Shown in pieces: positions 11,301 to 23,300 of a DNA stretch of 64,000 nucleotides. The notes under the pieces were generated by a model that saw only the letters and a list, made by a program, of their open reading frames with translations, was not told the DNA's origin and searched no databases. The first letter of the stretch is position 1. Every line of letters begins with the position of its first letter. The position numbers and the translations under genes were made by a program. Location of the stretch: NCBI GenBank assembly GCA_916700875.1, contig CAKAKS010000031.1, forward strand, positions 3,910,477 to 3,974,476. Direction: 5' to 3'. The DNA comes from Sebastes aleutianus. Taxonomy: Eukaryota; Chordata; Actinopteri; Perciformes; Sebastidae.

Positions 11301-14300
11301 TTATGTATTTTACTTTTACTCTAGTGTACTTGATGTTTCTAGATTCATTACTGTGGTGTATTTCCTATAGCGACCGTATGTTGTTCTTTCACTGGTGATA
11401 CACTGTTTCTTAATGCAGTGAGGTACATTTGTTGCTAATGCAACAGTTCTCGTTACTGTACTGATCCAACTGGTCTAACTCTTATCCAATAACAATTGAA
11501 CAATTGCTTCCTTTTAAAACTTTAAAGGACGACTGCTGTCTTCAAACTCCACTCTCCATATCAAATATTTTACTGTGAAGCAGTTACAGGAAAAAGGTTA
11601 AGATGATGAAAATAGAGAGTAGAGGAATAATACCTATACTATCTTACTGAATATTTCTATGTTCTTTTTAAAAACTGGTGGAAGTTGAGTGGGGTAATGG
11701 AGGCTCTGTGCCTTCAGTGTGTCCCTATGGTAGATACGTTTTATCTTTTGATATATCTTTTGAGCAAAATATCAACAATTATTAAAAGTTAATATATGAA
11801 CAGAAAAACATCCTTCATAATAAAACAGACAGGACCTGTGGAGTTTGGACACGGCCCTGGGCAGCAGGAGCAGGTTTCTGGACGACTGTGGGTGGGGTGC
11901 TGGTTTGAACTGGACGCACCGGGGCTGAGACACAACCAACGATATTAGAATCACAACCCAAGACATGTACACTTAAGATTTAAAGAATTCTTTGATTAAA
12001 AAAATCAAATAAGAATGATACACAAAGTATGTAAGTGAAGGAACTGAGGCAGGCTTACCCAATACAGCTGGTGGCTTAGTGGTTGAGATTGGAGGGGCGG
12101 TCATGATACTGGAATTGGAGGCAACTGTTTTGGGCAACGAGGAATTAAAGGAGAAAGACTGTGGGGATGGTGCTGGGGTCTCCAGTGCTGAAAACCTTGG
12201 GAAACAGCAGACAGATGTTCTAAGTCTTTGTATGTCTGTATACAAACCTCAATGTCTCTTTTGGAATACCATAATAAATGTCAAAAATAATGATTTACCT
12301 CTCATTTAGATTAAGTTTCACTGTTGGTGGGGAGGCGGCAGCAATACTCTGGGGTGTTGGAGCTGGAACTGGAGCTGCCATTGCTGGTGCTTTGATGGAA
12401 GGGGTGAAGGAAAACGCTGAGGTCGCTGAGGGAGTGTCAGAGGGAGGTTTGGAGGCAAAGGAGAAGCCTGAGGATCCTGAGCCAAAAGGTGTGGTTGCCC
12501 CCAAGGAGAAGGCTGGAGCAGCAGAAGGGGCGCATGTAGTCGGGACCGAGAAAACGAAGCCCGATGATGATGCCGACGACACTGGAACTGTGGGAACCAT
12601 GCTGAATGGGGCAGCGGAGGAAGATGCAGCAGGAGCTGGAGGAGTGGAAGCAGCTGCTAAAGTAAGACCGAGGTTTGGGAATGTTGCTGGGGCAGATGGG
12701 AAGGAGGCAGCCATTTTGGGAGGTTGGGCTGCCAAAGAACCTGCGAACAGAAAATAAATTTGCTCATTCGATCTCATCACATGTTGGCCGTGTTGTGACT
12801 AAAAGCAAAGGTTGCCAGCTCTAGAGGCAACTGGATTAACCTCAAAGAGAAGAACAAGTCCCCATTTTTCATGGTTCTTTAAGTCAGCTTTTGCAAATAA
12901 GTTGTTTTGGGTCGAGGAGTTTGGCTGGGTAAAAAATGCTGTCTTCCTAGCTTCATAGAAAAGTAAGCATTTTACAGTCTAGTCAAAGATCCCTGCATGA
13001 CCAAAACAACTGGTGTCATTCAATAAATGTTGGTGAATATAAAGTGACAGAAAACAAGAAATTATTAGATTAAAAAAACCTTCATAACATTCCAGCAACA
13101 GAAAAAAATACATAAAACGATTGTCAGCATTTATAAATAACATTTTGCTTTCAAAAATGTGTGATAAATGACAATACTGCAATTAACACAAATGTTTTCT
13201 ACTTCCTTTCTGCTCTCATCACCACTACACTCAAACACAACTCAGAACTTTCTAGGCCCTCCAAAGATCCTTGGTGACCTCGAAACTTAGGAACAATAAT
13301 ATGTAGCACTGACAGATAGCGTTTAAAATGAGTAACAGCAGTCCAAATTCAAAACACTGGAGCCGTGGCCCGTCTGCTCCTCTGGTGTGACTGAAAGCAG
13401 GGTTACCTTCTAGACACGAACGCGTTAGCCTCTGGCTAGCAGTAGTTGAAATCACTTCACCGGCTGTGTGACTCAAATACTGGCTGCCTTGATAACCCAG
13501 CTGCACGCCAGACCACAGAGAGATGTGATGAAGCTTTTCAGGTCGGGTAGAATCATGTTATATCAATGATGTTATGATATCTCTGTTGATCCAGTTTGTT
13601 TGCTTGCTTGCCTCTGTGGCTACAGAAGGCTGTGTTTGCGTGCCAATTTCTTTCATATGTGGCAACGGGGTGTCGAAATGGGCAGAGGACGGGATCACAG
13701 CAATCCAAAACAAAAAACTGATATTCTGGACCGGGATGGAAATTCCAAAGGAGAACACACTGGCTGTAGCATTGTTGTCAGAGAAGCCAGTATTTCAATT
13801 TAGCATGTTTCCTTAACCTCTGATGACAAATCATGGTCATTTTATGATTTATTACATTAAATATATTATACATATATTGGTCCTTTAAATTGTTGATTTG
13901 TAATTAAAGCTGGAGTGCAGAAATTTTGTCTCCCCCCTCTGGCTGTGAGAGTAATTGCCATAAGAGAGACCTAGAAATGGAGGATAGAAATAGGCATTAA
14001 CGTAACAGAATATTGATTCATATTTATTCAGCGCTGCCTAGTTTGACCTTTTGGTCAGAGTTCGGGAGTGATTGACAGCCGGCTCCCATAGCAGATGGAC
14101 AGCAGACCTCAGATCAGCTCTTGCTGCTTGTTTTCCCTCCGGTCTGTGAAATCTTGCAGATGCCATTAGGAGCACCGGAGGACACCAGAGGACACAGAGG
14201 CACTTGATTTTTTTCAGGTTACCTGTGTCATGTACTACTGTCAAGATATAGCGACCTTTTTATAAAAATAACTTTTTTAAATCATATTTGCTCCAATCTC

Positions 14301-17300
14301 GCCTACTTCAGCTTTAAAAATGCCCATTTAAGAACTAATGTCACATGTCAGATGATATGTCCCTGTATGTCAACAGCCTATGATGGCATCACACCAGGAA
14401 ATGGAAAATCTTGGAAACACTTTGGTAACACTGACTGCATTACACGATTATCACTTGAGGGAATGTATCATAGAAATGTGTGATTATGAATAATTGTGCA
14501 GCCCTCTCAACAACATTTTAGTTCACTGGCTCTCTTACCTGGCTTGGGCAGTCTCTCCCCGTCCAAGGCGAGGACGGCGGGGGCTGAGACCAGTTGCTTA
14601 ACCCCAGGATTGAGGTTGAGCAGAGCGAACGGGCAGAGTAATCCCTCCGTGGATAGCATCAGCAGAATGGGCGCTGGGGGCAAGGTCTTCTCATCACCTT
14701 TGAGAGGGTGGAAAGATGGGAACACAGACATTCAGACAGGGAAATACTGTAATCTACATGATGTGCAGTAAAAGACTCAAACATATAACATATAATTTCA
14801 CAAAACATACCAAACACACATTTTGTAACCTTCCACAGAATAGAGAGCCAGGAAGAATCTGTAGCTCTCTTGGAGTTTTGTATAGAGTCTATTAACTGAG
14901 AGCCACATGCATGTGCAATCTACATTGCGCAGTAACAGACTTTTGTGAAAAGATATTTAGCGTTCTTCACAGCTTTGTGCTTCCAACTCACACCACTGCA
15001 CGAGGGAAATGATTAACAGTAAGTGTTTTATGCTCACTATGCTTGCTATGTTCAAAATGCTGTTGAAAGTGTTGACAGCGTTTGAGCACAAAGGCTGTAT
15101 GTTAGTGCTGTACTGATCTCAGTGACCTTGGCTCACTCTGCCCCCCAGTGGTTGAAATAAGTACCCAGCGTTCAGTTCAAAAAGGACACACTGTAGTCGT
15201 GTACAGAGACAACTGTCTTAAGATGCCTCATTTGGTAAAATAGTCATTCCTTTCTCTTGCCAAACCCCCGAACTCTTCACACCCACTTCCCTGCACTCTC
15301 CAAATTCATGCTGTGGGCTGCAGACACAAATGGCAAAACCAACATTTAAAATTATGAAACCGAGTATTCACACCCCAAATTAAAGATGCATTAGTCAGAG
15401 TTGATACGAGTCATTTTCAGATACGTCAAAAAAGCACAGTGAACACTTTGTCCTCTTTGTTCTCTCTACAGCTGTCTCATGTCTCAAACTATTCCTCAAG
15501 TATAACTTCCACTGTCATCAGCCGATGACAGCAGTAGCTGCTCTTACTAAGTACATTTCAGTGTTTGATTAATTACCACTTACTCACCTCTCTGACTATT
15601 AGTCTACATTATTCATCTACTGTATATTCATTCCACGCACTGCACGTATGCTCCACGCAATATGAAAGGACATTATGTCTATAAAGCTATATCTTCTACA
15701 GACACCCACACACAAAAATACACTTACATATTCAATATACAAATAAATATTCAAGCAAACACAGAAAACAAATATTATGTTACAAGAAATAAAGTGATCC
15801 TAAGTTCTCCACAAAATAAGCACACAATGCAGAGAGCAAAAATAAAAATACAGCACCCTAATGTTTAGTTTTATCTCAGTTCTGGAACTACAGTTGAAAG
15901 ATAACGAGAGGTAAAACGGGTGAAAGAGTGAACAGAAGGGAGAGGCACACGGTAAACCTCATCAGCATTCTGCAACAGGATTGTCTGGGCTTTGTTGTTT
16001 GTTGTGGTCCTCTAGCTTGTCTGAGCCATTTTAATGAGTGCATTTTTTTCTTCACAGATAACTCCTGTTACTCTCCCCTCGCCTTCCCTATCTAATGTCT
16101 CACTTCGGATAAAGGTTTTGATCAGACTACAATCATGTCAAAATGTTGCTCCGATTGCACGTTTTTTTTTCTTGCTTGGGGAGGGAGTTCTTGGAGTGAG
16201 CGGGGAGAGAGAGATGTGACTAGACAGCAACAGCAGCTCTACGTGAATGTCTGGCAGACTGGGCCATTTAAGATAAAACAGTGTACAGAGACGGCAGCTT
16301 ATCACTATTCTTTACACACGCCGCAATAGAGCACTGCAGTGGATGCCGTATGCACAAAGAAACCTGACTGATTCAGCTTCATTTCATCATTATGGGAGTG
16401 TTGAACTGAAAATGTTTTGGAGCTTAAACAAAGACAATGGAATGCAGTTCAAGAGAAAACACAGACTATTAGGAAATTAAAGTTAACTTTGATATGACAG
16501 AAATCCCCTCGATTCCTAAATATGCCTACAAACAACTTAATACCACAGAAATCAGTAGTTTGTAGGAATCTGAGACAAACGGGTAAAGCTGCAGTGCTTT
16601 GAAGTTAAAAAAAAAAAATCAGTAAAAACATATATCTTACCGGCTACAGCATGAAATACTCTAAGCACGCATGTTCATTAAAACAGGCTTATCGGGGTGG
16701 GCGGTATCGCTGGTGGCAGATGGTGTACAAATCTGCCTAAACTGGTTTAATTCTCTCCGCACCGTTCATACTGTCATTTAACTACTTCTGAAAAAAAAAA
16801 TTAAAAAAAGTGTGCATACCGTGAGCTTCACCGCAGACGTGCAATACCATTTATAAAAATAAAAATTGTGAAAATGAAAGTGATATACAAAAACAAATAA
16901 ATGGCAATTGCAAGTGGGAGAATCTAATTAACATATTTTGACTACAAAAGTGGGAGATGTTGTGATTTCAAATATTGGGATATAGTACATTTTTCTGAAA
17001 ATTAAATTCAGAAATTGGTCACAAATAAAATCACCAGACAGTAGTGCCCGTTGTGGCTTAAGGCCCTGACAAACCGGGCCGATGGTCCGAAATTGGATGT
17101 TGGCCGACCGAAGCGTCTGTCGGCTTGGTTTTTGCGGTGTGTCTCGAACCGTCGGATCTAGTCTGCCCGTGTTGAAGGCTTTTTGGGCGATTCAGCATGT
17201 TGAATCAGCGGTGGGGCTTGGCTGTTCAGCTTAAGCGAATCAGTGCACGAGAAAAAGAAACGGAAGTGAGGAAAGCAAGCTAACCAGTAACGTCAAGCGG

Positions 17301-20300
17301 GCATACAGAGAAGGCTCTTTTCATTTTTTATCTTAACAGACAGATATTTTCACAACGACATGGCCATCTGGAATGAAGCCAAGAGGTGAGTGAGAGTGGT
17401 GTGAAAATGGTCAGCAAATTACGCTTTATTTCATGTACGTATCATAAAAACGGCTTGTATATCGGATTCGGCAGTCCAAGGCCTTCCGGTTTCCTTTTTT
17501 TTTTTTTTTTTTTTTATTTTTTGGGGGCATTTTTAAGCATTTTTATTGATAGGACAGTGGATAGAGTGTTGAAAGGGGGAGAGAGAGAATTGACATGCGG
17601 AAAGGACCACAGGCCGGATTCGAACCCGGGTCCACCGCTGCTAGGACAACGCCTTGGCCATACATGTGCGCTCGCTCTACCGACTGAGCTAACCAGCCGC
17701 ACCCGGTTTCCTTTTTTGAATGAGACTATCGCCGCCTGCTGGTTTCATCTCACGCAGAACGTACGTGGTAGTCTTTGCGGTGTGTTCGAGTGCAACTTTT
17801 TGGCCAAGACACAGGCGACGTGAGGCGCCGCAACAGTCGGCCTTCATTGTCACTCATGCTTTGATGTCGGTTTGGTGTGTCTGGGCCTTTATAACATGAA
17901 CTAAATACATGCCAAATCAAGGTTCACCTCACTGATGCATAAATCCTGTAAATCAAACATCACCATAAACCAGTCCTGCTCATTCATTTGAAACACTGTC
18001 CTACCTGAGTAGAAATTGTACAGCAAAAAGTCTACCTCACATAAAACAATAAAAGTCAACTGCACCAGAGTAACTATACACTGAGGTTAGCATTGAGCCA
18101 ACTTCTCTTTTTACTGGAGTTCTGGAAGAACTTACCGCAACAAGACTAATTAAAATAATTGTGATAAACGGCATTTGCCCTTCGATAAAATTCTTCAGGA
18201 ACTGGTAAAATCCCATAAAAATGCCCAAGATTCTTTAACGAGAAAGTATAGCCTGGCTTCTTTCTTTTTTTTAAAGTCTCCAAAATTAGTGTTAATTGGC
18301 CAACTGACAACAATCTTAGAGTGCCGGCTTTGCTGAAGAGAAATGAACAACAAACACTGGGGTAAGTGTAATCGTATGGTGTAGATGTGCAAATCTGGTC
18401 TGACAGGTGGAGAGAGGAAGTACACAGGAAGCCAAATTCACTTACTGATGTGGATCTCCTGCTGGCTGGTGTAGTCTATGGCTAAGCCCAGGGGCAGAGT
18501 GTCTTCATTTGTCTCCGTCACTGGCAGCTCAGCCCTACTCGCATCTTCCAGGATCCAAAGCTCCCAGTTCTAAGCGGACAACAATCAGTCATGTTCATCA
18601 CAATATGTACAATAATATCAATGGTTTTTTTTTATGTTAAACAAGACTGAGAATCAGAACTTCATGTAGTCAGTTGTAGCTTTGATCAAATCAAGTCTAA
18701 TTCAACACTAACGACCCAAGATAACATGATTTGTTTTGCAGTGGAGACCTAATACAGTAATTGAACAACTGTCTTTAAGAGGGCTAGTTCAGTATTTGCA
18801 TTGGGTTTGTTGCCTGTAGATGAGGGAAGCTCTGTTAGCATAAATGATTTAAAAAGGAAAGTGTTTTGAGAGAGAAGAACTTCGCAGAACAGTTATGTAA
18901 CTCTCCTTGATGCTTTGGAGCGCCTCATAATGTTTTTCTTTCCAAACTATACTCATAGTTTACTTCTTGCCTTGAATTCAAATGGAAATCCATCATAATG
19001 AGAGACACCTTTCAGTCGGTCTATATTCAAAACAGTAAACTCATGATTTCTATAACACCTTCAGCTTTTCACTTAATTAAGTACCTTGTCCTCTTGTCTG
19101 GCGGCTATGACGCTGACTTCAATGGAAGCCGCCGATGCCGCAAACACAAGGTCCCTGGATGAAATAAACAACGAGGCAAAGCAAAACATCACACCAATTT
19201 AACAAGACAATGAAGTAAAGAAAAGGGAAGAGTATGGAATAATAAACAACGTAGTTATCGTGCTTTTGGGTGCCTCCTATACCATTCATGCCTGTAAATC
19301 ATGATCACTCTTACCAGTCCTCTACGTGGCTAAGAAAGTAGTGATGTTGTCGCTCAGTGCAGCTGCCGTACACCGTGTCACTAAAGTTCAGATACTTTGT
19401 CTCCACCTTCTCATCTTTCTTCTACAAAAAAACATATAAAAAAATCAACACATTAGCTTAAGGTACATTTACAAGATGAAACAACTGATGAAACTTCTGT
19501 GTGGTGGAAGCTTATTTTAGCTGCTTAATAATTGATCATTTTACCAAAGAGTGCTGTGACACAGTTGATATGAACAAGGAGATGTGTGATCTGTTGTGAC
19601 CTCAGGAGCTCTATGAAGCCAACAACAAAAGCCTTATACTGTATGGCTTGGTGGTAAAATAATAATACATAAGGAAGCGCATGGGAGCTGCAGTAGAAGC
19701 CTCTATGTAACTACAGAGCCACGACATCAAAATATGGTCACACCACAAAGCATGTGGCCTTCAAAGCTACAATATCTAATCTGGCAGAGCATCTAATGAT
19801 GCATTAGTTTCTTCACCTTGTTGTTGTGGCCATTTGAAGAAAATATCTTCAACCAAACGCGTAAACATTCATGTGAATTTCAAAAGAAATACATGGTCAA
19901 ATGGATCGACTGAGGAGGTGAGTAAGACAGCATTTAAGACTGGAACAATAATCCAAATGTGGTTAGGTGAATGCAGAGGACTAATGGATGTAGGGCGTAC
20001 TCACAGGGAGGGAGATTAACACTAGCTCAGGAGGGGTCTCAAGGGATCCATCTGCAGCAGCGTATACCACTGCAAACACAAAGGTTCTCAGCCACAGCAC
20101 ATCCAGAACTGTGAGAGACAACGGGAAAGAGACGCATTAGCCACAGACGGGATTTAAACACAGTAATGAAAATGAAACAAAATTAGAATATGTAATACAC
20201 TGGTGACAGATAAAGTCTGTCTTATATGTCCTTAATAATACAGCTGAGTATGTGGGCGTACAACACAAATCCCATTTCATTTTTATCGGTACGGGATTCG

Positions 20301-23300
20301 CCTTACCTTTGACGGGTTCGTCAGAGGTGTAGAAGTTTGGACATGGGATAACTTTCTTTTCTTCTAGCGCCTTTACGACAGAGGAGAAAATCAGTTACTC
20401 ATCTGGTCAGTCATTGGATGCTGCAGCTCTGAGGGAGCAATACGTGTTTTATTTTCAATTACGATGAATTATGTTCACTTACTGGTGTATACTGACTGAC
20501 TGTGGAATTCATTTTTCCTGCAGCGACTTGTTTTCCTTTTGGACTCCAGCAAACTGTGTGAAACAAAGTACATTAGCTAAAATTGAGCCATAATAGAGAT
20601 ACGGGGGACACGTAAACTCTATTATGCGCAAAGTCTCACTCACTGCATGTGATGCCACATAAAGCAGGCAGCTCAGCCTGCACTCTGACACCGTCAGTAA
20701 CATCCAAAATCATCATACGGCCGTCAGACAGACAGGCGGCCAACATGGATGCCTGGACAGGATTCCACTTCAGGTCTTGCACTGAAGTGCGAGGTGGTAC
20801 TGCTGGCAGAAATGATGCAAAAGGTAGCTTCTGTTGTCTTGCCTGGAAAAAGAAAAAGTTCAATTACTGCATATCTGGGCAAGAAAAGTAATGACATTTA
20901 AACTGAAATTTGTGAATCTGGAAATCTATTTAATTCCCATGAAATTATTTCATCATGTTCTGCCTTCTAATAATTTAACTATTTGTTGCATGCAGACTAT
21001 GCAATCTGCAGTAGAGGTTTACAAACTGTGTACTTATAGAAGGTCAATTTAAAAAAGGTTGAAGAATTATTTGAAGACTTTGTGAATTTAATTACAAATG
21101 ACGATTCAATTCAAAATAACTGCTGCATGTCAGGGTTTTCTTCATATTAAGGGCATCTGCGAGTCTGCTGCTGCTGCTCATAGTGGATGGCTCTGAATAA
21201 CAATGTCAGCTTAAAAAAGCTTAAAATGTGCAAAACATTTCTATTAGAACATATCAGTAATTTCCCTGTAGACTTTGTTCATTTCAGTCAGTCATCTGCA
21301 TTGAAATTATTTACTGGAGGACAGTGGTGATCCCGAAACCTGCAGTAAAACACAACTAGCAAATCTTCAACTGTCTCTAGCGTTTGTTATGTAAACATCC
21401 ATCCATCCGTTTTCTTCCACTTATTCAGGCCCGGGTCTCGGGGGCAGCAGGCTAAGCAGGGAATTCCAGACGTCCCTCTCCCCAGCAACGTTTCCAGCTC
21501 TTCCTGGGGGACCCCGAGGCGTTCCCATGCCAGACGAGATATGTAATCTCTCCAGCGTGTTCTGGGTCTACCCCGGGGCCCGGATAACCTCCAAAGGGAG
21601 GCGTCCAGGAGGCATCCTGATCAGATGCCCGAACCACCTCAGCTGACCCATTTCAACGCGAAGGAGCAGCGGCTCTACTCCGAGCTCCCTTTGGATGTCT
21701 GAGCTCCTCAACCTATTTCTAAGGCTGAGCCCAGCCACCCTACGGAGGAAGCTCATTTCGGCCGCTTGTATCCGCGATCTCATTCTTTTGGTCATTACCC
21801 AAAGCTCATGACCATAGGTGAGGGTTGGAACGTAGATGGACTGGTAAATCGAGAGCTCTGCCTTGCGGCTCAGCTCCCTTTTCACCACGATGGTCCGTTA
21901 CGGCGTCCGCAGTTAGCACCGAACCACCTGTCCATCTCCCGCTCCATTTTTCCCCTCACTCGAGAACGAGACCCCGAGATACTTTAACTCCCTCGCTTGG
22001 GGCAAAGACTCACTCCCCAACCGGAGGGTGCAATCCACCGGTTACCGGCAGAGAACCATGGCCTTAGACTTGGAGGTACTGACTCTCATCCCGACCGCAA
22101 ACCGCCCTAGTGCACGCTGCAGGTCACAGTTCGATGAAGCTAACAGAACCACATCATCTGCAAAGAGCAGAGATGCAATTTTGAGGTCCCCAAACTGGAC
22201 ACTCTCCTCCCCCCGGCTGCGCCTTGAGATCCTGTCCATGAAAATCACAAACAGGATCGGCAACAAGGGACAACCCTAGCGGAGGCCAACACCCACTGGA
22301 AACGTGTTTGATTTTGTGCCGAGTATACCGACACAACTCTCACTTTGGTTATACAAGGACCAGATGGCTCGTGAAAGCAACCCCGATACCCCATATTCCC
22401 GCAGTACCCCCGACAGGACTCCCCGGGGAACACGGTTGTAAGCCTTCTCCAAGTCCACAAACACATGTAGACTGGATGGGCCAACTCCCATGCCCCCTCC
22501 AACAGCCCCGCGAGGGTAAAGAGCCTCCAATAAGCATGATACATTTCTAATACACTGGCACATTAATTACACCGACTGAAGTAGTCACCTTGTTCATGAA
22601 GGTGCGGACATCATAGAAAGTGAGGGACAAACCCGCCTCCTCAGACATGCCACATACTGACAGAGTAAGTTCATCACAACTGAGAGCCAAGTGGTGCAGA
22701 GACAGTTCCCCAGTCACCTCCGCCAATGGACCTATCCCGTCGACTAGAACAAAGAGGAAAATTTGAGTGAATTGTGAGTTAAGATAAAAATGGATTGTTA
22801 GTAGTAGCAGTAGATCACATGACAATGTAGTGCAAAACTGACCGACTGAACTCATATTCATACCTATTTCGTTGGCGTTGCCGTCAAAACTATCAACAGA
22901 CAGAATGTCTTGAGTTAGGTAAACTTTGAATGTTCTGTCGAGCCCGACAAAAGTTAAACCAAATTTATTTGAGATGGTGAGCAGATTAGTTCTTTCTTTT
23001 GACAGATCTTCAGCAGGGTCAAAGACTCTCGCTTTCTTCATCTGACGAAACTGAAAATCCTGAAAAAGAAAAACAAACAAGCATTGTTTGTTACTTTAGG
23101 GCAGGAGTCAGCAACCTTTACTATCATAAGAGCCATTTTAGGCAAAATAATAATAAAAAAAATCTGTCTGGAGCCGCAAAACATTTGAGCATTGTGATAA
23201 AGGTAACACAGTTTATAGTCTAAGTATATAGTATATAAGTCTAATGCAGTGGGGGCCAAAGGGCAAATGTCCTATGGAGTATTAGGGCCACATTGAGGGA

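Noticed and set aside
12278..12757. 159-residue plus-strand ORF (Gly/Ala/Glu-rich)
   Set aside because: It is the antisense of nup214 exon 12, whose Ser/Pro/Ala bias keeps the opposite strand open.
17616..17692. tRNA gene on the minus strand
   Set aside because: A and B boxes are present, but the sequence is the head of a SINE with body, A-rich tail and target duplications.
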